Below are positions 1-8,532 of a stretch of 52,180 bases of DNA, one piece after another (position 1 is the stretch's first letter; every line of letters begins with the position of its first letter). The DNA lies in contig CAYQVO010000024.1 of NCBI GenBank assembly GCA_964421085.1, positions 1 through 52,180 on the forward strand, in the 5' to 3' direction. This DNA is from CAYQVO01 sp964421085. Lineage in GTDB: Bacteria > Bdellovibrionota_C > UBA2361 > CAYQVO01. Under the pieces are notes generated by a model, which saw nothing but the letters and a program-made list of their open reading frames with translations, was not told the DNA's origin and did no database searches. Made by a program: the position numbers and the translations under genes.

Positions 1-216
1 GAATGCCGGCACATCGTCTGGGTTGTCCACAACGAGCAGAAGATGAACATGGTTGGGCTCTACAAGGATGCCGCAAATTGTGACGGGGTACAGGAACTGA
101 GCTCTTGCAAGGCAGCTTTTAATTATTACCTCACAAAGCGGATTGCACTGAAGCAGAAGGCCTTCCTCAAGGCTGAAGGTAATAAAGAGAACGCTCCCGT
201 GCGGGTGGTATTTCAT
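1..216 (-). CDS. REP-associated tyrosine transposase (Y1_Tnp family), 3' end outside window
   Basis: Only the first 72 codons are present; the gene runs off the left edge. The start ATG (214-216, minus) follows a purine-rich AGGAGA. The translation begins MKYHPHGSVLFITFSLEEG and contains CGILVEPNHVHLLLVVDNPDD, which is the HUH-like 'HVHLL' metal-binding motif of IS200/RAYT-type Y1 transposases, near residue 57. These proteins nick single-stranded DNA and are associated with REP palindromes scattered through the host genome. REP-like palindromes are indeed present at 22913-23052 and 24455-24473. The region upstream (303-426) is a short tandem repeat. Partial because of the window edge, so the catalytic Tyr cannot be checked. 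Confidence 0.82.
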   Translation of the reverse strand, partial: MKYHPHGSVLFITFSLEEGLLLQCNPLCEVIIKSCLARAQFLYPVTICGILVEPNHVHLLLVVDNPDDVPAF

Positions 217-302
217 TCTCCTGATGCGTTTTCTTCGCTCTGGTGAAAGCATGTAAGGTATTCGACGAATTCTGGTGAAAGTTGCGTCCTGGCGCAAAAA
301 AA

Positions 303-426
303 GTAGCTGGGGTACAGGGGGGCTGGTACAGGGGGGCTGGGGTACAGGGGGGCTGAAAGTAGCTGGGGTACAGGGTGGCTGAAAGTAGCTGGGGTACAGG
401 GTGGCTGGGGTACAGGGTGGCTGAAA
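303..426. repeat. short tandem repeat upstream of the transposase
   Basis: Six copies of a unit containing GGTACAGGGKGGCTG occur head to tail; three of them carry a GTAGCTGG extension, giving a longer composite unit GTAGCTGGGGTACAGGGKG followed by GCTGAAA. The first three copies have GGGG and the last three GGTG, so the array grew from two subtypes. It sits in the presumed promoter/leader of the minus-strand transposase and downstream of mlaD. No coding sequence passes through it convincingly. Confidence 0.85.
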
Positions 427-477
427 AGAGTTTTTTCAACGCTCCAGCCGTTTACACAGTTCCCGTCGCACACTCTC

Positions 478-1530
478 CTACTTGTTCAACGACGACCTTA
501 TTGCCTGCCGCAGCAAAAAACTCCGCCTGGCTCCGTCGGTAATCTCAACGAGATTATCGTACAGCTGAGGATCAATAAGCAGCGCACCGAGCGTTCCTTT
601 TCCGCTTGCAAGCGCGTCGGTTGCCTTCCTGATGTTATCCGCCGACTGGTTGAATTTAACAAACAGATCACCCACAGACTGCGGGCTCTTCGCGTAAATA
701 AGTTCGTGCAGAAGGCCGCGTCCATCCCTGACTTGAGCAGCAACAGCGCCCAGATTTGCAGCAAGCTCGGCGACATTCCTGGCAGCAGCCTGAATCTCGC
801 CTTTGTCCTCTTCAAAAACCAGCGAATGAAGGATGCCTTTGCCGCTCCTGATCTCTTTCATTATTTCGCCAAGATCGGTCGAAGCGCTCGTAAGCCCCTT
901 TACAAAAGCCCCATCATCTTCCTGATAGATGAAATTGTGGAGAGCCCCGTCACCTGACTGCACTTCCTGCATCACATCGGCGAGGTTTCTTGCGCCCCGC
1001 GAAAGATTCCCAAGCAGGTCCTCTCCCTTTTCGCCCAGGAACTTGTTCACATTTTCCGAGATCTTTACCGTATTATCGACAATCTGCCCGGCCTTTTGCA
1101 TCACCTCCGCAATGTCTGCAGGTTCAACACTTCTCAGAACCGTCTTTGGCCCCGGCGCCAGGAGCTGTTGTCCTGCCGCCATTGAAATGTTGACGAACCG
1201 ATCTCCAAGCAGACCCTGCGTATCAATGCTTACAAGAGAATCCGCCCGGATTCTTTCAATATACGTTTCATTTATCAGAAGAGTCACATCGATATAAGGA
1301 TTCTTGTAATCGCGCGCGAATGAAATCCTCGAGACGCGCCCGACCATAATGCCGCCCATTCGCACTGGTGCTCCTTCCGCAAGACCCTTCACGTCCTTGA
1401 AATTCGCATGATATTCCGACTGCTTCGAAAACATCTGCCTTTCGCTTCCGAGCGTCCACACAAAAAGAGTGAAGAGCACAAGCGCAATCAGCACAAAAAC
1501 GCCGGCCTTGATCTCAGCTCCATGCCGCAT
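478..1530 (-). CDS. mlaD: MlaD family protein (MCE domain), ABC lipid transport
   Basis: 350 aa. A single N-terminal membrane anchor (about residues 8-30) is followed by an MCE/MlaD domain (about 38-115, with GLAEGAPVRMGGIMVGRV). Such proteins form periplasmic hexameric rings that carry phospholipids between the membranes for the MlaEF transporter. The C-terminal 220 residues are helical and contain four spaced repeats of the type (S/D)G(D/K/R)GxLHxLxY, the last reading SGKGTLGALLIDP. The family usually has a shorter tail. The start overlaps the mlaF stop by one base (TAATG) and has a strong GGAGGT ribosome-binding site inside the end of mlaF, so it is translationally coupled. Last gene of the operon. 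Confidence 0.93.
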   Translation of the reverse strand: MRHGAEIKAGVFVLIALVLFTLFVWTLGSERQMFSKQSEYHANFKDVKGLAEGAPVRMGGIMVGRVSRISFARDYKNPYIDVTLLINETYIERIRADSLVSIDTQGLLGDRFVNISMAAGQQLLAPGPKTVLRSVEPADIAEVMQKAGQIVDNTVKISENVNKFLGEKGEDLLGNLSRGARNLADVMQEVQSGDGALHNFIYQEDDGAFVKGLTSASTDLGEIMKEIRSGKGILHSLVFEEDKGEIQAAARNVAELAANLGAVAAQVRDGRGLLHELIYAKSPQSVGDLFVKFNQSADNIRKATDALASGKGTLGALLIDPQLYDNLVEITDGARRSFLLRQAIRSSLNK

Positions 1531-2273
1531 TATTCATACCTCCACTTGCCGCTGATAAATTCCTTTACTGCTTCATTTGATGACGCGAGCTCCCCCGCGG
1601 GACCGTCTGCAATAATACGCCCATCGTTGACAAGCAGCCAGCGATCCGAAACGGTCCGGGCGCTCTCAACATCGTGAGTCACCACTATAGAAGTAATCTT
1701 GAAATCTCTTTTCAGTTTCAAGATGAGATCGTCAATCAGCCGGATTGCGGTGGGATCAAGCCCTGTCGTCGGCTCGTCAAAGAGTATTACCTTAGGCGAG
1801 CTTGCAAGCGCGCGTGCAAGACCGACTCTTTTTTTCTGGCCGCCCGAAAGCTCCGGAGGAAATTTGTGTTCAACTCCCGGCAGTCCCACAATTGAAAGCT
1901 TCTCATGCACAATCCTCGAGATTTCTTCTTCTGAATACTGCTCGCGTTCACGAAGTGAATATGCCACGTTCTCGCGCACCGAGAGCGAGTCAAACAAAGC
2001 AGCCCCCTGAAAAAGCATCCCGATACGTTTTCTGATATCCCCGAACGCCTGCTCCGGCAGGTCGTTTATGCGGGTTCCGTAGACATGAATCTCTCCCGCG
2101 GTGGGTCTGAGAAGACCGATGCAGAGCTTGAGAATGACAGTTTTGCCTGCTCCGCTTGGACCAAGGAGCGTAACAACTTCCCCGGGACCGATGGTGAAGC
2201 TGATATCTTGATGAACTGTGTAGTTATCAAAAGCCATCTCCACATGTTGAAAACTGATAACTGTGTCCATCAC
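1530..2273 (-). CDS. mlaF: MlaF-like ABC transporter ATP-binding protein
   Basis: 247 aa cytoplasmic ATPase. Walker A GPSGAGKT at residues 38-45, signature LSGGQKKRVGLARAL near 142 and Walker B VILFDEPTTGLDP near 162, followed by the switch His in VVTHD. The closest family is the ATPase of the Mla/Tgd retrograde phospholipid transporters. It overlaps mlaE by four bases (start inside the mlaE stop) and mlaD by one base, so the three transporter subunits are co-translated. Powers MlaE. Confidence 0.93.
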   Translation of the reverse strand: MMDTVISFQHVEMAFDNYTVHQDISFTIGPGEVVTLLGPSGAGKTVILKLCIGLLRPTAGEIHVYGTRINDLPEQAFGDIRKRIGMLFQGAALFDSLSVRENVAYSLREREQYSEEEISRIVHEKLSIVGLPGVEHKFPPELSGGQKKRVGLARALASSPKVILFDEPTTGLDPTAIRLIDDLILKLKRDFKITSIVVTHDVESARTVSDRWLLVNDGRIIADGPAGELASSNEAVKEFISGKWRYE

Positions 2274-3040
2274 CCGATCAAAATGAGAAGTTTCGTCATC
2301 AGATAGTCAGCCACGAAAATCACCATCGAGCCGACAACGACCGCAGATGTCGTCGCCCGTCCCACGCCCTCAGTGCCGCCTCTGCACTGGAGGCCCTTGT
2401 AGCACGCTATGCTAACGACAAGAAAACCGAAGACCCCCGCCTTTATCATCCCGTGAACGAAGTCAACGATGTATATCGTGTACACCAGGGATCGATAATA
2501 AGTGTAGAGCGTGATGTTGAGCTCGTAGATTGCAACCAGAATCCCTCCGACGATTCCGATGTAATTCGAGAAGACAACAAGGAGCGGCATCACGATAATC
2601 GCTGCAATCACGCGCGGCGCGACAAGCTTGTTGACAGGACTCGCCCCGAGCGCGCGCATCGCATCCACCTGCTCCGTAACGACCATGGATCCTATTTCAG
2701 CGGCGATCCCGGCGCCTACTCTCCCGCACAGCACGATAGCTGAAAGCACCGGTCCCAGTTCGCGCAGCATCGCGAGGCCTACGATATTTCCGACATAGTT
2801 CTTTGCCCCGAACCGCTGAAGCCCGTACGCCGTCTGAAGGGCGAGCACCATGCCCGTAAAAATCGAGGTGAGAAGGATTATCGGCATCGACTCAATCCCG
2901 ATCTTGACAATCTGCCTTGAAATTTCCCCGAAGTTTGTCTTCCTGCGCACAAGATCGGAACACAGATCCCGCAGCATGATTCCGTACTCGCCGACCGGAA
3001 TCAAAACATAATTCGAAATGAACCTGAAAGAGTCCGTCAT
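2270..3040 (-). CDS. mlaE: MlaE family permease
   Basis: 256 aa inner-membrane permease of the Mla ABC lipid transporter. The sequence shows the conserved family stretch ELGPVLSAIVLCGRVGAGIAAEIGSM (residues about 92-117) and several hydrophobic segments between about 50 and 250. It overlaps the upstream lipoprotein gene and the downstream mlaF by four bases each. Length and motifs are those of a complete MlaE. Confidence 0.94.
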   Translation of the reverse strand: MTDSFRFISNYVLIPVGEYGIMLRDLCSDLVRRKTNFGEISRQIVKIGIESMPIILLTSIFTGMVLALQTAYGLQRFGAKNYVGNIVGLAMLRELGPVLSAIVLCGRVGAGIAAEIGSMVVTEQVDAMRALGASPVNKLVAPRVIAAIIVMPLLVVFSNYIGIVGGILVAIYELNITLYTYYRSLVYTIYIVDFVHGMIKAGVFGFLVVSIACYKGLQCRGGTEGVGRATTSAVVVGSMVIFVADYLMTKLLILIG

Positions 3041-3573
3041 TGTTTACGCAGCAGATCCACAATTCTGTCTCTGTCCCGCAGAATCTCTTTCCACCTGCCG
3101 CCGTCTTCCTCATCCTGTTTGAGCGTCCACACCAGGAGATCCCGCACGCAGTCCTTTGTCCGTTCCGAGTAAACCAGCAGTGAAACAGGCCGGCCATCCA
3201 CAGTTCCCGAAGCTTCTGATTCGAGAATTGTCGAGTCCTGATACTGGAACGCAGACTGTCCGGTTATATCGAGCTTTTCAAGGCCCACAAACAGCGACCG
3301 CGTGGAAGCAGTCAAATCTCTGCCCTCCTTCACCCTGCATTCCTTGAATATACTGACAAACACTCTTTTTTCGCCGAGCGCCGAATCCTTGATCAGATAT
3401 ATCGAAGGGTTGCTGGAGACCTGCTCAAGCTCGAAAGGCGCGTTTTCAGTGATGATTGCCGGAGTCGAGAGAGTGGTTGTCGACCTTGAAAAAGAGCAGG
3501 AAATAAGGAAAGGTAGACTGGCGGGAATCGCCAGAAAGAAGAATTTTCTTATTATGCGTGCAACCATATGCAT
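3037..3573 (-). CDS. putative lipoprotein, first gene of the mla operon
   Basis: About 178 aa from the ATG at 3573 (an ATG two codons later at 3567 is equally possible; the longer frame to 3609 would overlap ftsE and is unlikely). A hydrophobic signal ends in the lipobox LISC, so the mature protein is predicted to be lipidated. I do not recognise the rest of the sequence, which is mixed alpha/beta in look and carries no known motif. The stop overlaps mlaE by four bases, so the protein is probably part of the lipid-transport system, perhaps a periplasmic or outer-membrane partner. It diverges from ftsE with only about 20 bp between starts. Confidence 0.7.
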   Translation of the reverse strand: MHMVARIIRKFFFLAIPASLPFLISCSFSRSTTTLSTPAIITENAPFELEQVSSNPSIYLIKDSALGEKRVFVSIFKECRVKEGRDLTASTRSLFVGLEKLDITGQSAFQYQDSTILESEASGTVDGRPVSLLVYSERTKDCVRDLLVWTLKQDEEDGGRWKEILRDRDRIVDLLRKQ

Positions 3574-3592
3574 GTAGAAATTATGTCTTGCC

Positions 3593-4273
3593 GTGATTGA
3601 ATTTCGCAATGTCCAAAAGATCTACCCTCCCGATCAGGTTGCCCTGAAGCAGGTCACTCTCAAATTCAGCGAGGGGGAGTTCGTTTTTATTGCCGGTGCA
3701 AGCGGTGCAGGAAAATCGACCCTTTTGAAGCTTATCCTTGGAGCTGAGAGGGTGTCTGAGGGCGAACTTCTGGTACTTGGGGAAAACTCGCGCAACCTTT
3801 CTCCGGGAAAAAGAGCGCTTGCCAGACGGGACATTGGAGTGGTCTTTCAGGATTACAAACTCCTTTCGCAGTGGACCGTCATTGAAAACGTCGCGATGGC
3901 GCTGGAGATCCGGGGCGTGGCGCGTGCTGCAAGAACGCGCCTTTCCAGGGAGATCCTGAGAGCCATGAAACTCGAGGATAGGGCGAACGCATTTCCGAGA
4001 ATGCTTTCGGGCGGCGAGCAGCAGCGAGTTGCGATTGCCAGGGCTCTCATACATAAACCTCGTTTGATTCTCGCCGATGAGCCGACAGGTAACCTCGATG
4101 TTCATATGACACGCGTGGTTTTTGACCTCGTGCTCCAGGCAAACAGGGCTGGAGTGACTGTCATTGTGGCGAGCCATAATCTTTCCATAATCGAAGAGCT
4201 GGGCATGAGAACCGTAGTGCTGGACCGCGGAAAGATCATAGGTGATTTCGAAAGGAGCCGGGGAGCAGCATGA
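3593..4273 (+). CDS. ftsE: cell division ATP-binding protein FtsE
   Basis: 226 aa with a GTG start. Walker A GASGAGKST at residues 35-43, the FtsE-typical DIGVVFQDYKLL Q-loop region, signature LSGGEQQRVAIARAL and Walker B LILADEPTGNLD. FtsE binds FtsX at the inner membrane and drives septal peptidoglycan hydrolysis through a coiled-coil activator. The stop overlaps the ftsX start by four bases (ATGA), and the activator gene follows, which confirms the assignment over other LolD/MacB-like ATPases. No strong ribosome-binding site precedes the GTG. Confidence 0.95.
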   Translation: MIEFRNVQKIYPPDQVALKQVTLKFSEGEFVFIAGASGAGKSTLLKLILGAERVSEGELLVLGENSRNLSPGKRALARRDIGVVFQDYKLLSQWTVIENVAMALEIRGVARAARTRLSREILRAMKLEDRANAFPRMLSGGEQQRVAIARALIHKPRLILADEPTGNLDVHMTRVVFDLVLQANRAGVTVIVASHNLSIIEELGMRTVVLDRGKIIGDFERSRGAA

Positions 4274-5304
4274 AGGACGAGCAGACTTATTTCCCTGCTG
4301 ATAATCCCGATATGAACGGGGGCTCGTCTCCTCCCGCATATAACCGGCTGCTTGAAGTGTGGTCGGAGTGCGAAAATTCTCCGCGCGCTTCTTCAGGTGA
4401 ACGTATAATCCATACAGCCGCACGCGTCGGATCGTCGCTTCTCAGATCCATTTTCACGACGATGCTCAGCGTTCTGACTCTCGCAACAGCGCTCTTTCTT
4501 TTCGCGCTTTTTATTTTCACTATCGAAACAGTGGAGCGCCTTCTTATTTCCGTGCAGTCCAAAGTTACTCTCACGGTCTATCTCAAGGATGCGGCTGGAG
4601 AAGAGGATGTTCGCGCATTGGAATCCCGGCTCGCGTCTCTCGCTGAAGTTAATTCCGTATCGAGCCTGTCGAAGGATGAAGCTCTTCAGGCCTTTCGGCA
4701 GCGTCTTGGCAGGGACGGCGCAGTTCTTGAAGGCATAGAATCCAGAAATCCGCTTCCAGCGTCTCTTGAAGTCGATTTTAGAGAGGGACGGATTGAGCCC
4801 CATCGCATACTCGCACTGAGAAACGAGATCGAGCAGGAAGCTGTGGTGGAGCAGATTCATTACAATCAGAGTCTCCTCGATCGGCTGAGCGGCGCGCTCG
4901 CCAGTTTCAGGTGGGCCGCAATCGCCGGAAGTTCGTTCATGCTCGTTATCACCGCTTTCATAATATGGAACACCATAAAACTCGCGCTTTTTACACGCCG
5001 CGAAGAACTCACTGTTCTCAAACTGCTTGGTGCCACAGACCTCGCCATTTCCCTTCCATACGTGCTCGAAGGTTTCATTGAAGGCCTGTGCGCAGGTGTT
5101 ATGGCTCTGCTGCTTCTCGAAGGGTGCACGGCGGCGATCCCTCAGCTGATTACCGACGCTGCTGAATTCGGCGAATTTCTGCCGGCTCTTCAGCACATAT
5201 CGTTTAAGGCGGCGATGCTGATTCCCGGAGCGGGAGCGGGGATTGCGCTGCTCAGCAGTTTTTTTGCGGCAGGAAGTTTCCTTCGGGAACATCGCGAGAT
5301 ATGA
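4270..5304 (+). CDS. ftsX: cell division protein FtsX
   Basis: 344 aa. After an unusually long cytoplasmic N-terminus (about 60 residues) comes TM1 (about 64-90), a periplasmic domain of about 125 residues, then three C-terminal TM segments (about 217-240, 262-285, 312-335): the 4-TM FtsX layout. FtsX relays ATP-driven motion of FtsE to the periplasmic hydrolase activator encoded next. Four-base overlaps with both ftsE and the envC-like gene. Confidence 0.93.
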   Translation: MKDEQTYFPADNPDMNGGSSPPAYNRLLEVWSECENSPRASSGERIIHTAARVGSSLLRSIFTTMLSVLTLATALFLFALFIFTIETVERLLISVQSKVTLTVYLKDAAGEEDVRALESRLASLAEVNSVSSLSKDEALQAFRQRLGRDGAVLEGIESRNPLPASLEVDFREGRIEPHRILALRNEIEQEAVVEQIHYNQSLLDRLSGALASFRWAAIAGSSFMLVITAFIIWNTIKLALFTRREELTVLKLLGATDLAISLPYVLEGFIEGLCAGVMALLLLEGCTAAIPQLITDAAEFGEFLPALQHISFKAAMLIPGAGAGIALLSSFFAAGSFLREHREI

Positions 5305-6485
5305 GAGCATTTCCTGCCGCGATACTGGTCATTGCAGCGTCCCTGCCTCTCCATGCTCAGGAAGGAGATCCGCGTCTGGCCGCGCTCGGGGAGCGGGTGC
5401 AGTCCGAGTCGGCAAACCTCCAGTCGCTGCGTTCGCAGCAGGCACGGCTCGAAAAGAAGCTGGAGGAACTGAGAGAACAGATAGCCGCCCTTGAAGAACA
5501 GGAATCCCGCATGATTGATGAACTTGCCGCATTGCGGGAACAGGAAACTCTGACAATCCTGGCTGTTCAGGAGATAAAAGAACGGGAGGAGCGGCTGGAA
5601 AAACTGTCCATGCTCCGCATAAAGGCGATGTACATGTGGGGAGAGCGCGACGCCGAAATCATGTCGAACCTTGTAGGCAGCAGTTCGGACTTTTCCCGTG
5701 ACCGTCTCTATCTGCGGAAGATGCGGGAATCGGACCTGTCGCTCATGCATGAACTTTCGTTACTTCAGGGTCTCCACGAAGAAAGACGGCAGGAACTTGT
5801 GAGGCTTGGCCATGAGAAACAGACTTTGTACGACGAAATTCAGGAACGGCGCAGAAAACTGGACACTAAGCTGAGGGAGCAGGAGAAAGTTTCGGTTGAG
5901 CTTAAGAAGCGAAAGGTGTCGATTGAACGGCTGCTTACCTCCCTCAGGGCTGAGGCGCTTCGCCTGGAAGTTGTGCTTCGCTCAATGCTTGTCCCCGCGA
6001 AACCGAGGACCAGGCGGATAAAAGAAGACACCAGCCGGGGACTTGCGCTGCCATATGAAGAGGGACCCGGTATTGAAGAGCTTAAAGACACCCTTGTCTG
6101 GCCGTATCAGGGAAGGATTTTGAGGAAATACGGAGAAAAGGCCACCGGCTCCTTTGAGGATTTCGTGTTCTCAAATGGAATTGAGATAGCATGCGTCCCT
6201 GGGGATGAGATACGAACTGTCGCCGGAGGGAAAGTCGCGTTTGCGGGGGCAATGGCGGGGTTTGGAAGAGTCGTCATCGTTGACCATGGGAAGCGCTGGT
6301 ACAGCCTTTATGGAAGGCTGGGCGATGTTCTTGTAAACAGAGACGATGTGCACGGTGCAGGCGCGCCGGTAGCTCTGTGTGCAGAAAGGGACAACGGCCG
6401 GCCGGGGCTCTATCTTGAAATTCGAAAGGGGAGCAGGCCTCAGGATCCGCAAACGTATCTGCGCAACGCGAAGGAAACCAATTAA
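5301..6485 (+). CDS. EnvC-like murein hydrolase activator (coiled coil plus degenerate LytM domain)
   Basis: 394 aa. A cleavable signal (to about residue 19, LHAQ), a long heptad-rich coiled coil (about 25-250), then a C-terminal M23/LytM-like domain (about 268-394). The zinc ligands of active LytM enzymes are missing: the expected HxxGxD region reads FSNGIEI and the expected YAHL reads YGRL. This is the condition of E. coli EnvC, which activates amidases instead of cutting peptidoglycan. The four-base overlap with ftsX places it as the periplasmic partner of FtsEX. No amidase gene lies nearby. Confidence 0.9.
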   Translation: MRAFPAAILVIAASLPLHAQEGDPRLAALGERVQSESANLQSLRSQQARLEKKLEELREQIAALEEQESRMIDELAALREQETLTILAVQEIKEREERLEKLSMLRIKAMYMWGERDAEIMSNLVGSSSDFSRDRLYLRKMRESDLSLMHELSLLQGLHEERRQELVRLGHEKQTLYDEIQERRRKLDTKLREQEKVSVELKKRKVSIERLLTSLRAEALRLEVVLRSMLVPAKPRTRRIKEDTSRGLALPYEEGPGIEELKDTLVWPYQGRILRKYGEKATGSFEDFVFSNGIEIACVPGDEIRTVAGGKVAFAGAMAGFGRVVIVDHGKRWYSLYGRLGDVLVNRDDVHGAGAPVALCAERDNGRPGLYLEIRKGSRPQDPQTYLRNAKETN

Positions 6486-6519
6486 TATCGTCAGGACTCG
6501 ATGATTTGTCCTGCGAATC

Positions 6520-6549
6520 TTGAAACTTCGACTGATTTCCTGCTATCTT
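6520..6549 (+). promoter_or_regulatory. sigma70-type promoter of the CtpA-family protease gene
   Basis: TTGAAA, 18 bp spacer, TATCTT. The first three bases of the -35 could be read as a TTG start of an N-terminally longer protease, but the promoter reading plus the better ribosome-binding site at 6583 argue against that. Confidence 0.55.
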
Positions 6550-6582
6550 ATTTACACGACTGCGTATTTCGAGGTTTTGCTC

Positions 6583-8109
6583 ATGTCAGGATTATCCTGG
6601 AAGCCGTCTGGATCTGCGTCCCGGGAACGGGAGAATTCACTCCATAATTCAAATTCACATCATACGAGTTCAGGACAATCAGGCTCAAACTCAGAGCGTC
6701 GAGCGCGCCCCCGGAGTTTCAGAAGATTTTTTTCCCCGCTTTCGGCTCTGTTCGTGATTCTCATCTGTCTCACGCAGATACTCCCGGAAGTCGGAGCGCG
6801 CGAGAACGACGGAAGTTCGCTTTTCGATGAGCTGAAGCTTTTCACCGATGTCCTCGCTATCGTTCAGCGTGATTACGTATCGGAAGTTAATCCAAAGAAG
6901 CTCGTAGAGGGTGCAATCAAGGGTCTCCTTGGAAGCATGGATCCGCACAGCGGGTACCTGGATCCGGAATTCTACAAAGAACTTCAGGTTCAGACGACAG
7001 GAGAATTTGGAGGACTTGGAATCGAGATTACGATTCGTGAAGGTGTTCTCGTTGTCGTGTCCCCGATGGCAGGTTCGCCCGCAGATAAAGCCGGGGTGAA
7101 GTCGGGGGATCTGATCATCAAGATAGATGGCGATTATACGCGCGACCTCACGCTCGTCGACGCGGTTCGTAAGCTTCGAGGTCCGAAGGGGAGCACTGTG
7201 ACAATTGCCGTCCAGCGCCAGGGTGCGAAGGGCCTGCTGGAATTTGCGATTATGCGCGACAACATAGTCGTCGAAAGTGTGACCGATCGTTCCCTCGGAG
7301 AAGGGCTTGGTTACATGCGGGTGTCGCAGTTCATGGAGAAAACTACGGACGCTGCGAAAAAGGCGCTGAAGGAGCTTGCCGGTTCCTCTTCCGGTAAAGG
7401 GATCAGGGGCCTCATTATTGATCTTCGCAACAATCCCGGCGGTCTTCTCAATCAGGCGGTATCCTTCAGCGATCTCTTCCTGCATGAGGGTGTGATTGTT
7501 TACACCGACGGCCGGATTGAATCGCAGAAACAGAAGTTCTTTGCTCACGAGCGCGGCACGGAGCCTGATTATCCGCTTGTGGTCATGGTCAACGGAGGCT
7601 CAGCTTCAGCCGCGGAGATCGTCGCAGCCGCGCTCAAAGACCACGGACGGGCGGTGGTAGTCGGCTCACAGACATTCGGCAAGGGCTCTGTTCAAACTGT
7701 GATTCCGCTCAAGAACGGCGGAGCTCTTACACTGACAACGGCTCTTTACTACACGAAGAGCGGAGAATCGATTCAGATAACCGGAGTAAAGCCGGACATC
7801 CAGATTGAAAACCCGCCGGTCATTCCCGAAGAAAACGCCGGCAGGAACACTCCGCTGCCGCATCTTCGGGAGGGAGATTTCCCCGGCGCCATTGGAAATC
7901 CAAATGGCAACGGGGGAAGGAGAGAGAGTGACGACATCAGGGCGCCCCTTTCGATTCCCAAAGAAGACGTCTTCGATCCGATGAAGGCAAGCCTGGAAGA
8001 ATGGCAGAAACGGGATCTTCAGTTCGCAAAAGCTCTTGAAGTCCTGAAGGGCCTCGTTCAGTTCAACGTGCAGAAAGCGCCGGAGCAGCGGGCGGAGTTG
8101 ATGGGGTAA
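6583..8109 (+). CDS. ctpA: S41 family C-terminal processing peptidase (CtpA/Prc type)
   Basis: 508 aa from the ATG at 6583, which has GAGG eight bases upstream. A Ser/Asn-rich basic N-terminus is followed by one membrane anchor (about residues 54-74), a PDZ domain (GGLGIEITIREG onward) and the S41 catalytic domain. The catalytic Ser lies in NGGSASAAEIVA, the Lys in FGKGSVQT and the Gln three residues later. The enzyme degrades or trims periplasmic proteins from their C-termini and often controls peptidoglycan hydrolases, consistent with its place after the ftsEX-envC cluster. The C-terminal 100 residues beyond the protease core are a helical tail. Confidence 0.93.
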   Translation: MSGLSWKPSGSASRERENSLHNSNSHHTSSGQSGSNSERRARPRSFRRFFSPLSALFVILICLTQILPEVGARENDGSSLFDELKLFTDVLAIVQRDYVSEVNPKKLVEGAIKGLLGSMDPHSGYLDPEFYKELQVQTTGEFGGLGIEITIREGVLVVVSPMAGSPADKAGVKSGDLIIKIDGDYTRDLTLVDAVRKLRGPKGSTVTIAVQRQGAKGLLEFAIMRDNIVVESVTDRSLGEGLGYMRVSQFMEKTTDAAKKALKELAGSSSGKGIRGLIIDLRNNPGGLLNQAVSFSDLFLHEGVIVYTDGRIESQKQKFFAHERGTEPDYPLVVMVNGGSASAAEIVAAALKDHGRAVVVGSQTFGKGSVQTVIPLKNGGALTLTTALYYTKSGESIQITGVKPDIQIENPPVIPEENAGRNTPLPHLREGDFPGAIGNPNGNGGRRESDDIRAPLSIPKEDVFDPMKASLEEWQKRDLQFAKALEVLKGLVQFNVQKAPEQRAELMG

Positions 8110-8112
8110 AAA

Positions 8113-8133
8113 CAGGAATCGCTGTCATTCCTG
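8113..8133 (+). terminator. stem-loop after the protease gene
   Basis: Perfect inverted repeat CAGGAAT / ATTCCTG with a 7-base loop, three bases after the ctpA stop. No U-run follows, so it may be a 3' stabilising hairpin or a weak terminator. Confidence 0.4.
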
Positions 8134-8148
8134 AATAATTCCGAAAAG

Positions 8149-8177
8149 TTGCAATTCGTTCTCCAAATTGATATTCT
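8149..8177 (+). promoter_or_regulatory. sigma70-type promoter for tRNA-Val and ribosomal genes
   Basis: TTGCAA, 17 bp spacer, TATTCT. It ends about 58 bases before the tRNA and is the only good promoter match between ctpA and rpmI, so the tRNA, rpmI and rplT probably share one transcript. Confidence 0.6.
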
Positions 8178-8235
8178 TCACCGTCTCGCGCGTTGTGTAA
8201 ACCGCATAGCTCGAGAAGGCATCTGTACTGGATGC

Positions 8236-8309
<74 letters not shown>

Positions 8310-8333
8310 TTATCTTATAAGAAGGTCGTATTT

Positions 8334-8531
8334 ATGCCGAAGATCAAGACAAACAGAATGGCGGCAAAGAAATTCCGTGTAGGCGGCACCGGAACAGTGA
8401 AGCGGGGCACAGCACGGGGAAACCATAACACAGGAAAAAAATCTGCGAAGCAGTGCAGGCGCTACAGGAAATATCCCGTAGTCGATGGTTCCAATGAACG
8501 TGCAGTGCGGCAGATGCTGCCGAACAAATGA
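8334..8531 (+). CDS. rpmI: 50S ribosomal protein L35
   Basis: 65 aa, MPKIKTNRMAAKKF onward, the canonical L35 start and length. The ATG at 8334 is preceded by GAAGG. A frame extending upstream overlaps the tRNA and is not used. In most bacteria rpmI lies in infC-rpmI-rplT; here infC is absent upstream and a tRNA-Val takes its place. Confidence 0.97.
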   Translation: MPKIKTNRMAAKKFRVGGTGTVKRGTARGNHNTGKKSAKQCRRYRKYPVVDGSNERAVRQMLPNK

Positions 8532-8532
8532 T

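Noticed and set aside
43..246. 67-codon plus-strand frame at the left edge
   Set aside because: It lies antisense to the transposase gene, whose HVH motif is recognisable; the plus frame has no family features.
303..426. CRISPR-like array
   Set aside because: Units are directly tandem with no unique spacers and there are no cas genes.
3568..3609. Longer N-terminus for the mla-operon lipoprotein
   Set aside because: It would overlap the ftsE start and place extra residues before a proper signal peptide.
6520..6582. TTG start giving 21 more residues on the CtpA-family protease
   Set aside because: The TTG is part of a good -35 box and the ATG at 6583 has a ribosome-binding site.
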